Below are positions 24,800 through 33,882 of a DNA stretch of 51,134 bases, piece by piece. The translations under genes were made by a program, and so were the position numbers. Origin of the DNA: Methanobacteriota archaeon (GTDB lineage: Archaea > Thermoplasmatota > Poseidoniia > MGIII > CG-Epi1); NCBI GenBank assembly GCA_029977605.1, contig JAPOKN010000003.1, forward strand, positions 1 through 51,134, given 5' to 3'. Each line of letters begins with the position of its first letter. Positions within the stretch are counted from its first letter, which is position 1. The notes beneath the pieces were generated by a model that saw only the letters and a program-made list of their open reading frames with translations, searched no databases and was not told the DNA's origin.

Positions 24800-26782
24800 T
24801 TATAATTTTGATTTTATTTCTGTAGTTATATCTGATATAAATTTTTCCAGCAGTATTCCTGTATTTTGCTCTCGGTCGGGCCCCATAAATGATACAGTTT
24901 CATTTTTTTGCTCATCATCCCCAAGAATCATAAGGTATGCAGGCCTCATTTTTCTATGAGTTCTTAGTTTCTTTCCAATAGTATCATCGCCAGAGTCTAC
25001 TTCGACTCGCAGTGCTAAATCACGTAGAGTTTTAGCAATTTTTTCTGCGTATTTCTTATGCTTTTCAGATATAGTCAAAATATGAACTTGTGTAGGAGAA
25101 AGCCAAGTTGGAAACATTCCATTGAAATGCTCAATCAGTACTCCGCAAAACCTTTCCATAGAACCAAATGGTGCTCTATGGATCATAACGGGGCGATGTT
25201 TTTCACCATCTGAACCAACATATGTAAGGTCAAATCTTTCTGGTAAGTTATAGTCCACTTGTACAGTACCCAATTGCCATTCTCTTCCCAATACGTCTTT
25301 TACAACAAAGTCAATCTTTGGACCGTAAAAAGCAGCCTCGCCGGGTTCCTCACTAAATTCAACACCTAGTGATGCTGCAGCATTTCGACACGCTTCTTCA
25401 GCGGTATTCCATTTTTCGGGACTACCTACATATTTATCAGAATCAGAAGCTCGGAGTCCAATTCTAACACGATAATCTTCCATTCCAAGTGTCCCAAAAA
25501 TAACTTTGACTAATTCAATACAACCAAGCAACTCTTGCTCAATTTGTTCCTCCGTCACGAATAAGTGAGCATCATCTTGAGTAAAGCCCCTTACTCTAGT
25601 CATCCCTGAGATTTCTCCAGACTGCTCCCAGCGGTACACAGTTCCAAATTCGGCCAATCTTAAAGGCAAGTCACGATATGATCTTGGCTGACTTGTGTAC
25701 ACGCGAATATGATGTGGACAATTCATAGGCTTTAGCATGTATCCATCAATTTCACCATCTGACATTAGATTAGATAGTTCTCCACAGGTACAGTTTTCAT
25801 CGGATAATTTGCGTAAAGTATCTCGCTTTATTATTGGAGGATATTGACTATCTTGATAGTACGGGAAATGGCCCGATGTCCGATAAAGATCGAGCTTTCC
25901 AATATGTGGCGTGTATATTTGTTGGTAACCTTGGAGGATTAAATGTTCTGAAATAAACTGTTGTAGTTCATTTCGTATTATAGTTCCTCGTGGCGTCCAA
26001 AGAACTAATCCTTGACCTACCATTTCATCAATGTGAAATAATTGTAAATCTTTCCCTAATTTTCGATGGTCTCTCTTTGCAGCCTCACGAAGTAAATTTT
26101 CACGATTCTGAAGGTCTTCTTTTGATGAATAGCACATTCCATAAATTCTAACAAGCGTTTCTCTTGATGAATCAGCCCTCCAAAATGCTTGGCTTGTGTT
26201 AGTTAGCTTAAACCATCTTAATTTAGAAGTACTTTCGACGTGTGGCCCTCTGCAAAGATCCACAAAATTACCTTGTTTATATACTGAAGAGCCAACTTCT
26301 TGTCCAATTTTATCATCCATTATTTCCATTTTAAATGAGTTGTCAGAAAACATTTTTCTCAAAGTCTCATTATTATGTTCTTGTCTTTCGATTGGTAAAT
26401 TTTGTTTGACTATTTTTTTCATTAACTTTTCGATTCTTCTTAAGTCATCTTCATTAATGGGGTCCATAAAAAAATCGTAATAAAAACCATCATCTATAGG
26501 AGGCCCTATTGTTGGTTTTGCATTAGGAAACAGTTCTGTAACAGCTTGTGCTAAAAGATGTGCACATGAATGTCTCATTATGTATAAACCTTCATTAGAA
26601 TTATCTTGAATGGGTTCAACTCGGCAACTTTGGGTTAATAAATAAGATAAATCTTTTTCTTCATCATTAACTAAGGCTGCAACAGCACCAGATTTTTTTC
26701 CATATGCCTTTTTAATGACTTCGTTTGCGCTGATTTCATTCGAAAATTCAAGCACCTCTCCGTCACATTCAACCTTAATCAT
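24800..26782 (-). CDS. thrS: threonyl-tRNA synthetase, bacterial form
   Basis: This 660-residue class II synthetase charges tRNA-Thr. An N-terminal TGS-like domain (1-60) is followed by the bacterial/eukaryotic editing domain with its H71-x3-H75 signature (MRHSCAHLLAQA) and DLCRGPHV. The catalytic core has LKPMNCPHH, motif 2 EFGTVYRWEQSGEISGMTRV, RGFTQDDAHLFV and motif 3 HRPVMIHRAPFGSMERF. The anticodon-binding domain starts around 555. Most archaea carry a different editing domain, so this looks like a bacterial-type acquisition. A cysteine-containing insert (LSDENCTCGELSNLMSDGE) just before the PMNCPHH motif is unusual. Confidence 0.95.
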   Translation of the reverse strand: MIKVECDGEVLEFSNEISANEVIKKAYGKKSGAVAALVNDEEKDLSYLLTQSCRVEPIQDNSNEGLYIMRHSCAHLLAQAVTELFPNAKPTIGPPIDDGFYYDFFMDPINEDDLRRIEKLMKKIVKQNLPIERQEHNNETLRKMFSDNSFKMEIMDDKIGQEVGSSVYKQGNFVDLCRGPHVESTSKLRWFKLTNTSQAFWRADSSRETLVRIYGMCYSSKEDLQNRENLLREAAKRDHRKLGKDLQLFHIDEMVGQGLVLWTPRGTIIRNELQQFISEHLILQGYQQIYTPHIGKLDLYRTSGHFPYYQDSQYPPIIKRDTLRKLSDENCTCGELSNLMSDGEIDGYMLKPMNCPHHIRVYTSQPRSYRDLPLRLAEFGTVYRWEQSGEISGMTRVRGFTQDDAHLFVTEEQIEQELLGCIELVKVIFGTLGMEDYRVRIGLRASDSDKYVGSPEKWNTAEEACRNAAASLGVEFSEEPGEAAFYGPKIDFVVKDVLGREWQLGTVQVDYNLPERFDLTYVGSDGEKHRPVMIHRAPFGSMERFCGVLIEHFNGMFPTWLSPTQVHILTISEKHKKYAEKIAKTLRDLALRVEVDSGDDTIGKKLRTHRKMRPAYLMILGDDEQKNETVSFMGPDREQNTGILLEKFISDITTEIKSKL

Positions 26783-26864
26783 TTTAGTTGCTTAAGCCAT
26801 CAATACAAAAAGACTTTCCTATAGGTAAATCCTTATACTCTATCTACTGTGACAATTTATCCAA

Positions 26865-27665
26865 ATGGTCCGCAGTCAAAGGAAACGAGGAAGGCGCCCA
26901 CCTAAAAAATCAAGTAAGAAGGGCCTTAGTTTTGGTTCATTAGCAGTCCAATTAGTTTCCGTTTTGATAATAGTTTTTATTGTTTTTTTTCTCATAGCTG
27001 CAAAGATAATTAGCAACATTACTGGAGCTATTTTATGCATGATTTCTTTGTCAATCTTATCTTACTTTATTGTTAACTCTCCTAAGAAGTCCAGAAAGAA
27101 ACGTCGTCCAAAGAGAAAAGTAGTTTCAGATGAACCTCAATTTTACACAGCCCTACCATCAACAGTAGGACTTACCGAAGTCCCAGAGGATTTTTCCACG
27201 TCCGAAGTTAGATTGCCTCCTAGGCCAACTAAGGCAGCACGTCGTCAAAGAGAGTTTGTGATGTACCCGCCTTCTGTAGGAAGGGGAGACTATTCGGATT
27301 CTTACACTCAGATTGATAAAGATACAGTTTTGCGCCTTAGGGGTGAAATGGTTCCTGAAATGGGTACAAAATTTTTACCAGGAAGTAGGTTGTCTTCACT
27401 ACCTTCAGCAGATGAAATAGCAAATTTTCTGGAGGATGTAACTTCTAATCCTATTGCAGTAGAACCTGCTGCAGCCGCAGTAGAGCCTGTTGCAGCCGCA
27501 GTAGAGCCTGTTGCAGCCGCAGTAGAACCTGTTGCAGTCGCAGCTGAACCTGTTGCAGTCGCAGCTGAACCTGTTGCAGTCGCAGCTGAACCTGTTGCAG
27601 TAACTCCGACAAAGGCAGTTGAAGAAGAAACAGAGGATATGGACTTCGATATGGAATGGGATTAG
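26865..27665 (+). CDS. membrane protein with basic N-terminus and A-V-E-P repeat tail
   Basis: This 266-residue protein is of unknown function. A very basic cytoplasmic start (QRKRGRRPPKKSSKKG) precedes two hydrophobic helices (LVSVLIIVFIVFFLIAAKII; AILCMISLSILSYFIV) and a second basic patch (KKSRKKRRPKRK). A soluble region follows, ending in seven tandem heptads related to AVEPVAA (about residues 198-246) and an acidic end (EEETEDMDFDMEWD). The basic patches flanking the helices suggest both termini are cytoplasmic and could contact nucleic acid or lipid head groups. A TATA-like CTTATACT lies about 30 bases upstream of the ATG. Confidence 0.7.
   Translation: MVRSQRKRGRRPPKKSSKKGLSFGSLAVQLVSVLIIVFIVFFLIAAKIISNITGAILCMISLSILSYFIVNSPKKSRKKRRPKRKVVSDEPQFYTALPSTVGLTEVPEDFSTSEVRLPPRPTKAARRQREFVMYPPSVGRGDYSDSYTQIDKDTVLRLRGEMVPEMGTKFLPGSRLSSLPSADEIANFLEDVTSNPIAVEPAAAAVEPVAAAVEPVAAAVEPVAVAAEPVAVAAEPVAVAAEPVAVTPTKAVEEETEDMDFDMEWD
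27456..27602 (+). repeat. 7 x 21-bp in-frame tandem repeat
   Basis: Seven consecutive 21-base units based on GCAGTAGAACCTGTTGCAGCC lie inside the membrane-protein gene, each encoding one A-(V/A)-E-P-(V/A)-A-(V/A) heptad. Units 2-3 and 5-6 are identical or nearly so, while the ends differ, which is the pattern of recent slippage or unequal exchange. The copy number is likely to vary between strains. Confidence 0.9.
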
Positions 27666-27721
27666 ATTTTAGTAAAGGTCATGGGTTGTTCTTTTAATGG
27701 CATACTTTCATCGCTAATAAG

Positions 27722-28462
27722 TTGAAAGTACAAGAATACATCTCCAGCCGAAGGGAGGCACGTCCTCTACACTTCACCCTTCTTGATCCCGGTAAAACTA
27801 GTGCTGATGATTTGATTACATTAGCTAAACAAACAGCAGAAGCTGGAACCGATGGATTTATGGTCGGCGGTTCTACAGATTTAAGCCTCGAAAACGTGGA
27901 TTTAGCTGTAGAAACAATTAAACAAACAACACACATGCCAGTGATTCTTTTTCCTACACATGCTTCTTCAGTCTCAGGCAAAGCAGATGCAATTTTCTTC
28001 ATGTCACTTCTAAATAGTGAAAGTCGACAATTTCTCGTTGGCGAGCAAATAGCAAGCGCACCATGGGTTAAAAAGACGGGATTAGAGCCCTTATCTATGG
28101 CTTATCTTGTAGTGGCGCCGGGAATGACTGCCGGTAGAGTTGGTCAAGCCCAACCTTTGCCTAGGGATCAGCCTGATTTGGTAGTTTCTCATGCGCTAGC
28201 GGGACAATATTTAGGTATGAAATACATATATCTTGAGGCCGGTTCAGGTGCATCTGAACCTGTTCCTGAAGATATTATTAAATCAGTAAGAGAGTCAATT
28301 GACGTAACATTAATAGTTGGCGGAGGTATTCGCACGCCTGAATCGGCACGTAAAGTAGTTGCGGCAGGAGCAGATATAGTAGTTACTGGTACTTTTGTAG
28401 AAACATCTCAAAGTCTTAAAGAGGAAATGACTGCCTTAACTAATGCAATTCATTCAAAATAA
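27722..28462 (+). CDS. geranylgeranylglyceryl phosphate synthase
   Basis: This 246-residue TIM-barrel prenyltransferase makes the first ether bond of archaeal lipids from sn-glycerol-1-phosphate and GGPP. Signatures are HFTLLDPGKTSADD (substrate aspartate), GFMVGGSTDLSLEN, PVILFPTHASSVS, KYIYLEAGSGASEPVPED and LIVGGGIRTPESARKVVAAG with ADIVVTGTFVE. The start is TTG at 27722, directly before the family N-terminus. The stop overlaps the DUF2070 start by one base. A heptaprenylglyceryl enzyme of the bacterial PcrB group is less likely in this context. Confidence 0.95.
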   Translation: MKVQEYISSRREARPLHFTLLDPGKTSADDLITLAKQTAEAGTDGFMVGGSTDLSLENVDLAVETIKQTTHMPVILFPTHASSVSGKADAIFFMSLLNSESRQFLVGEQIASAPWVKKTGLEPLSMAYLVVAPGMTAGRVGQAQPLPRDQPDLVVSHALAGQYLGMKYIYLEAGSGASEPVPEDIIKSVRESIDVTLIVGGGIRTPESARKVVAAGADIVVTGTFVETSQSLKEEMTALTNAIHSK

Positions 28463-30219
28463 TGGTTCCCGAGTTAAAAGTAGATAAGATAAGTCCTCCT
28501 CCAGCGAGACTATCTGCTTTCTTGTATCATACTCCTACAAGCTTATTTAGTTTTGTATTATTTTTCTTTACAACTTCTTTGTTAGTATATAGCGGAATAC
28601 TTTGGCTAGGTAGGGCTGAAACTAATATAGATTATGCCATTTTTAGCATGGTAACTTTTTCCCTTCCGGTTCTTTTAACGTCTTATTTAGTAACTAACAT
28701 TTCTTGGATTTGGGATGGAAGATATCCTCTTAGATATGGACTTCAAGCTGGCGCTACGGGTTCAGTACTAATGATTATTACAACATTCGTTGGTTATTCA
28801 TATGATTTAGCTAACGAGGGCCTAGCATTTGGCTTTGGTTGTATGGGTGGATTATGGTATCTGACACTTAGAACACATGGAAGTGCACCTGCAAGAGTAG
28901 CTTTACCTTTATCTTTGTTTTCTCCATTTGTTAGTATCTACTTCTTTTGGTATGGCGATTCAGAGCATTCTTTTAATTTTGGATTATTAGCAACTCTTTC
29001 TCTTGTTTTTGCAAGTCATTTCTATCTTTTCTTGGTAGATTCTCCGTACAAAAAAGCAGTTGGAGTAAGTGGAACAAGGCACATGGCTGCCTTTATTGAT
29101 CATTTTTCGACCGGAGATGGTCGAAGATTAACCGAGGCAATACGAGAAATTTGTCAAGTCGTTGAGACACGAAATAGTTGGGTTTCAATTAAGAAGGATG
29201 GGAAGTCAGTAGCGTTTTTCGCAGTACCTGGAGTTCATCCAGGCCCTCTAGGAAATCTCGGAGGCTCGAACCTTCCGGTAAAAATCGAACCCACTTTGCC
29301 AGGTTTGGGTTTTGCCTTTCATGGATCGTCAACTAATGATCATAACCCCTTACGTGATGAAGATATTACAAGGATTGGTAAGGCAATGGTAGAAGCGTCT
29401 GAAGATGCAGTTTATTCAAATAAATCAAGAGCTTTGGTTAGTAAGGGAAAAACACCTTCAGCTCATGTTCTAAATTTTGGTGAAGGTAGTCTCATTTTCG
29501 CTAGTCCAGGAGATAGTGATGACATTCTTCCAGAGCTGTCAGCTCGTTTAGAAAGTTCATCCTTAGACACTAAAGGGGAACGAATAGTTATAGATCTACA
29601 CAATCAAGAAGGTTGGGGAAGGCCGCCTTTGGCAGCAGGTTCTAAAGAAGGTTCATTACTTGAAAAGCATGCGGCTGCAGCTATTTCAGAAAGTCGTAAA
29701 TTAGATTTTAATAATTTGAAGGTAGGTTTTTCGCATATTCCTGGTGAAAATCTGGGTAGAGGCATAGGGCCAGGCGGCGTCAGGGCTGCAGTTTTTGAAA
29801 ATGAAGTTAATGATAAGAAAGAATTAACGGGTATTTTACTTTGGGATGCAAATGGCTTAGGTCCAGGAATGAATGAGGATTTACAAAAAAAATTAAAAGG
29901 AAAGGTAGATAATTTGCTTATTTCAACAACAGATAATCACTTTGTGAATATTAAACCGGGCGGTTTTAATCCATTATCTGATTCTGATGGGCTTTTATCT
30001 TCAGCAAATCAAGTTCTTGATGAAGCTATAGCAGATATTTCAGATGCTGAATCTGCGATGGGTACAGTTTATGTTGATGGTGTCGAAATAATGGGTCAAG
30101 GTAAACAAGACAAGATTAGCGCGGCGGCTAATTCAATTATTGAGGTTGCTCGCTACTCATGGTTACCAATATATTCTTCAGCAACTATGTTTTGTATGAT
30201 TGCTTCTTCTTATGTCTAA
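28462..30219 (+). CDS. DUF2070 family membrane protein
   Basis: This 585-residue archaeal protein is of unknown biochemical role. The N-terminal third (about 25-195) contains six or seven membrane helices; the remainder is a cytosolic domain with motifs FFAVPGVHPGPLGNLGGSNL, AFHGSSTNDHNP, IDLHNQEGW and ISTTDNHFVN. The His/Asp-rich motifs look like metal- or phosphate-binding active-site loops, which suggests an enzyme. It starts on the last base of the GGGP synthase stop (TAATG), so a link to membrane lipid synthesis is plausible by context. Confidence 0.85.
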   Translation: MVPELKVDKISPPPARLSAFLYHTPTSLFSFVLFFFTTSLLVYSGILWLGRAETNIDYAIFSMVTFSLPVLLTSYLVTNISWIWDGRYPLRYGLQAGATGSVLMIITTFVGYSYDLANEGLAFGFGCMGGLWYLTLRTHGSAPARVALPLSLFSPFVSIYFFWYGDSEHSFNFGLLATLSLVFASHFYLFLVDSPYKKAVGVSGTRHMAAFIDHFSTGDGRRLTEAIREICQVVETRNSWVSIKKDGKSVAFFAVPGVHPGPLGNLGGSNLPVKIEPTLPGLGFAFHGSSTNDHNPLRDEDITRIGKAMVEASEDAVYSNKSRALVSKGKTPSAHVLNFGEGSLIFASPGDSDDILPELSARLESSSLDTKGERIVIDLHNQEGWGRPPLAAGSKEGSLLEKHAAAAISESRKLDFNNLKVGFSHIPGENLGRGIGPGGVRAAVFENEVNDKKELTGILLWDANGLGPGMNEDLQKKLKGKVDNLLISTTDNHFVNIKPGGFNPLSDSDGLLSSANQVLDEAIADISDAESAMGTVYVDGVEIMGQGKQDKISAAANSIIEVARYSWLPIYSSATMFCMIASSYV

Positions 30220-30542
30220 GTTTGAATTTGGATAGAAATTTTAACTCCATCAGGAATTTGAATTCTCATCAATTGTCTCATAGCTCTTTCATCTGCGTCA
30301 ATGTAAATCAATCTTTTATGTAATCTTGCTTCCCATCGATCCCAAGTTTCAGATCCTTCACCGTCAGGTGATTTTCTTACAGGTACCTTCAACTTCTTAG
30401 TTGGTAACGGTATTGGCCCAGTCATTCCAACTCCAGTTCTATCTGAAATAGTTTTTATCTGTTCACAAACACTATCGACAATGTCATAACTCAAAGAATG
30501 CAGCGAAATACAAGCTCTGCTAGATGCCTTCTTTGGAGCCAT
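30216..30542 (-). CDS. rps10: 30S ribosomal protein uS10
   Basis: This 108-residue protein resembles archaeal uS10 (about 100-105 residues) with a slightly extended N-terminus. ACISLHSLSYDIVDSVCEQI, GPIPLPTKKLKVPVRKSPDG, TWDRWEARLHKRLIYIDA and IPDGVKISIQI are diagnostic. It follows the EF-1A gene by 11 bases on the same strand, the usual tuf-rps10 end of the str operon. Its end overlaps DUF2070 tail to tail by 4 bases. Confidence 0.97.
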   Translation of the reverse strand: MAPKKASSRACISLHSLSYDIVDSVCEQIKTISDRTGVGMTGPIPLPTKKLKVPVRKSPDGEGSETWDRWEARLHKRLIYIDADERAMRQLMRIQIPDGVKISIQIQT

Positions 30543-30553
30543 TAATTATCTAC

Positions 30554-31843
30554 TCAATCCCAGTGTTCTTCGATTTTTAGACACATACCGGCAGCTACAG
30601 TAGCTCCCATGTCTCTAATTGCAAATCTTGCCAAAGGCTTGAACTTAGATTGTTCTTCAATTGCCAAAGGTTTAGTTGGTTTGATAAGAACCATAGCTGC
30701 ATCTCCTTTCTTTAAGAAGTCAGGGTTCTCTTCAGTAACTTGTCCAGTTCTTGGGTCCATTTTTGCAAGAAGTTTATCGAATGTACATGCAACTTGTGCA
30801 GTGTGACAGTGGAATACTGGAGTGTAACCTTGAGTGATTACATTAGGGTGATCAAGAATCATTACTTGAGCTTTGAATGCACGAGCAACGGTAGGTGGGT
30901 CATTTTCTGGCCCTCCAACATCTCCTCTTCTAATGTCAGTGTGAGAAATACCTCGGCAATTAAATCCGATATTAGCACCAGGTCCAGCGGATGGAACTTC
31001 AGCGTGGTGCATTTCAACAGACTTAACTTCACCAACTTTACCGCCAGGATGAGCTGATGGTTTGAAAATTAGTTTTGTACCTGCTTTAATTGTTCCGGTT
31101 TCGACACGACCTACAGGTACAGCACCGATACCTGATATTTTGTAAACATCTTGTATTGGAATTCTTACACTTGCGTCAGCAGAACCTGATGGTGGATTTA
31201 GTTTATCTAAAGCACCTAGTAAGGTATCTCCTTTCCACCATGAGAGATTGTCTCCGGTTTCCTTGATATTATCGGCTTTCCAACCTGAGGCTGGTAAAAT
31301 GCTAACTTGATCATCTGAGAATCCAACCATTGCTAACATACTCTTTACTTCCTTAACAACTTCGTTGAATCTATCTTCGCTGTATGCAGGTTTTGTAATA
31401 TCCATTTTGTTTACAGATATAATCATCTGTTCAATTCCCATAACTTTTGACAACCATAAGTGCTCTTTAGTTTGGGCTGCAATACCGTCGTCTGCTGCAA
31501 CAACTAACACAGCAGCGTCAGCTTGGGAAGTACCTGTAATCATATTCTTTACGAAATCTCTGTGTCCAGGAGCGTCAATAATGGTGAAATGCTTCGAATC
31601 AGTTTTAAACTCTTTGTGAGCTACATCGATAGTGACACCACGCTCTCTTTCTTCTTTTAGATTATCCATGACATAAGCCAATTCAAAACCAGCTTTTCCG
31701 CGTTCTTCGGCTTCTTTCCTGAATTTATCTATCAAGTGCTGTTCTATAGCACCCCCTTCCAATAGGACTCTACCTACTGTTGTTGACTTACCATGGTCGA
31801 CGTGACCAATGAATACTACGTTCAAATGTTGTTTTTCAGCCAT
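30554..31843 (-). CDS. tuf: translation elongation factor 1A (EF-Tu homologue)
   Basis: This 429-residue GTPase delivers aminoacyl-tRNA to the ribosome. Guanine motifs are G1 GHVDHGKST, G3 DAPGHRDF and G4 NKMD. Domains 2 and 3 follow (IPIQDVYKISGIGAVPVGRV, GFNCRGISHTDIRRGDVGG, FKPLARFAIRDMGATVAAGM). A strong GGAGGGAAATTATAATG ribosome site fixes the start. It heads a tuf-rps10 unit now separated from rps12-rps7-fusA by about 3.4 kb. Confidence 0.97.
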   Translation of the reverse strand: MAEKQHLNVVFIGHVDHGKSTTVGRVLLEGGAIEQHLIDKFRKEAEERGKAGFELAYVMDNLKEERERGVTIDVAHKEFKTDSKHFTIIDAPGHRDFVKNMITGTSQADAAVLVVAADDGIAAQTKEHLWLSKVMGIEQMIISVNKMDITKPAYSEDRFNEVVKEVKSMLAMVGFSDDQVSILPASGWKADNIKETGDNLSWWKGDTLLGALDKLNPPSGSADASVRIPIQDVYKISGIGAVPVGRVETGTIKAGTKLIFKPSAHPGGKVGEVKSVEMHHAEVPSAGPGANIGFNCRGISHTDIRRGDVGGPENDPPTVARAFKAQVMILDHPNVITQGYTPVFHCHTAQVACTFDKLLAKMDPRTGQVTEENPDFLKKGDAAMVLIKPTKPLAIEEQSKFKPLARFAIRDMGATVAAGMCLKIEEHWD

Positions 31844-31930
31844 TATAATTTCCCTCCTTGGGATTGATATGTCGGCAGGATAGGGGGTAAATAAAGCATT
31901 CCCTCAATTAATCGAGGAATAATTAATATG

Positions 31931-33166
31931 TTATTGAGGTAATATTTTTTTCTCTTCTTTAATAGGTAAATGAATTATGGCTGAAAAAATTCCTATAGCT
32001 ATTCCTACCCACCATACAAAAGTGTATGTTCCGTAATCATCGTACAATACACCTCCTAACCACACACCTACGAAGCTACCTAATTGGTGTGAAAAGAAAA
32101 CGATTCCGTACAACGTGGCCATATATTTTAGGCCATATATATGAGCTACAAGTCCACTTGTTAACGGAACTGTTGCTAACCATAAAAACCCTAAAGCGAA
32201 AGAAAAAATTAACACAGTATTCGCGGTAATGGGCGTCAAGATAAACCAAGCAGATATGATAGATCTTCCGGCGTAAATTCCAGAAAGCAACCATTTTTTT
32301 TTATATTTTTTACCAGCCCATCCAGCAACTAGAGTTCCAATTATGTTAGCAAAACCAATTATTGATATAGATAGTCCGCCCAGTGCAGCAGTTGTAGTAA
32401 TTCCTAAATCTCCGCACCATCCGTAAGATTCAACAGGAGCACTCATTTCCGTAACTAAAGCTGGAAAGTGTGCCGTAATAAATGCCAATTGGTAACCGCA
32501 TGCAAAAAAGCCAATAAAAATCATGGCAAAAGAAGGATCTCTAGATGCAAGTTTCAATATATCACTGAGACTTTCTTCGATTTCGCCTTTGGTAGCCATT
32601 TCAGGCGTCTTCATGAAAGGTAATAGGACTAACACAGACAATATGGATGCAGCAAAAACAATGAAGACCATCTGCCATTCCATTAGAGATAGTAGAGCAA
32701 TGGCTGCAGGCGGTCCTATAATTTGGCCAGCTGAACCAGATGCTGTGGCTATAGACAAACTCATCTGCCTATTATCATCGGAACTTGCTCTGCCTATTAC
32801 TGCAAGAATAACGCCGAACCCAGTTCCAGCAATACCAAAGCCAACTAAGATTTCATATATTTGATGTTCTAAAGGCGTAGTGGCTCCAGCAGACAAAACC
32901 AAACCTAGGGCATAAAGTACTGCACCTAAAATGATGGCTTTTCGGTCTCCCATTCTTTCAGCCATTGCACCAAAAAAAGGACTACCAAACCCCCAAGCTA
33001 GATTTTGAATTGCTATTGCCAAACTAAATTCAGCTCTTGGCCACCCAAATTCATTAGCTATCGGAATTTGAAAAACACCATATGATGCGCGTATGGAAAA
33101 ACCTACAAGGATGATAAAACATCCGGCTAATAAAACAGGAGTTATCAGAGGTTTTTCTTTGCTCAT
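31931..33166 (-). CDS. MFS transporter, oxalate:formate/monocarboxylate-like
   Basis: This 411-residue, 12-helix carrier has typical MFS features: the loop 2-3 motif GAMAERMGDRKAIILG, helix-1 SIRASYGVFQIPIANEFGWP as in OFA/monocarboxylate carriers, and a matching second-half loop AGWAGKKYKKKW. The helix-11 sequence FFSHQLGSFVGVWLGGVLYD is also family-like. The substrate is probably a small organic anion but is not shown by sequence. It lies between tuf and the AIM24 cluster, head to head with the latter, inside what is usually a continuous str operon. A bacterial origin is plausible. Confidence 0.85.
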   Translation of the reverse strand: MSKEKPLITPVLLAGCFIILVGFSIRASYGVFQIPIANEFGWPRAEFSLAIAIQNLAWGFGSPFFGAMAERMGDRKAIILGAVLYALGLVLSAGATTPLEHQIYEILVGFGIAGTGFGVILAVIGRASSDDNRQMSLSIATASGSAGQIIGPPAAIALLSLMEWQMVFIVFAASILSVLVLLPFMKTPEMATKGEIEESLSDILKLASRDPSFAMIFIGFFACGYQLAFITAHFPALVTEMSAPVESYGWCGDLGITTTAALGGLSISIIGFANIIGTLVAGWAGKKYKKKWLLSGIYAGRSIISAWFILTPITANTVLIFSFALGFLWLATVPLTSGLVAHIYGLKYMATLYGIVFFSHQLGSFVGVWLGGVLYDDYGTYTFVWWVGIAIGIFSAIIHLPIKEEKKILPQ

Positions 33167-33225
33167 CGTATTAACATGTGGAGTGGACGATTTAAGTTAA
33201 ATAGCTCAGCCACTATTAACGAGGT

Positions 33226-33882
33226 ATGAAGTTTGACATCAAAGGTAATCCTTCTTACGGAGAAGTTGACGTAGAACTAGGTCCTGGGGAAGTATTTTTG
33301 ATAGAGCCCGGAGCAATGTCTAGAATGTCTTCAAATATGAAGTCTAGTTTTCAGAGACAGGGAGGTTTCTTTTCTGCAATATTCCGTAAAATGTTCGGAG
33401 GAGAAAATTTTTTCTTAGGCAAATACAGTCATGAAAATGGTGGTACTCTTACATTTGCACCTTCAATACCTGGCGCAGTTGAGCATTACAATTTATCTAA
33501 TAATCGTTTGAATATAATGGCAGGTTCTTTTCTGGCATGTACACCTGGGGTAAATATCAAAGCTAAATTTGGAGGTCTCAAAGCTTTGTTTTCAGGAGAA
33601 GGAGCCTTTCTTTTAGAGGCCTCAGGTAATGGAGATTTATTTTTCAATTCCTTTGGAGGAATAATTGAGAAAGAGATTAACGGAGAATTTATAGTTGATA
33701 CGGGGCATGTTGTAGGCTTTGAACCTACACTAAATTATAAGATATCAGGAATGGGAAATTGGAAATCAACGATGCTTTCAGGAGAAGGTTTAGTTATGAC
33801 GTTTAACGGCACCGGAAAAATATATTTACAAACAAGGACTATAGATGGTATTGCTTCTTGGCTTACACCGAGGTTAATATGA
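33226..33882 (+). CDS. AIM24/TIGR00266 family protein, copy 1
   Basis: This 218-residue all-beta protein is of the AIM24 (former DUF124) family, a double beta-helix-like fold of uncertain function. The N-terminal DIKGNPSYGEVDVELGPGEV, EPGAMSRMSSNM and MFGGENFFLGKY are the family signature, and a TGHVVGFEPTLNY segment marks the second half. A GEGLVM motif lies near the end. It is the first of three tandem genes; its stop overlaps the next start as ATGA. A TATA-like TTAAGTTAAATAG lies about 25-35 bases upstream. Confidence 0.88.
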   Translation: MKFDIKGNPSYGEVDVELGPGEVFLIEPGAMSRMSSNMKSSFQRQGGFFSAIFRKMFGGENFFLGKYSHENGGTLTFAPSIPGAVEHYNLSNNRLNIMAGSFLACTPGVNIKAKFGGLKALFSGEGAFLLEASGNGDLFFNSFGGIIEKEINGEFIVDTGHVVGFEPTLNYKISGMGNWKSTMLSGEGLVMTFNGTGKIYLQTRTIDGIASWLTPRLI

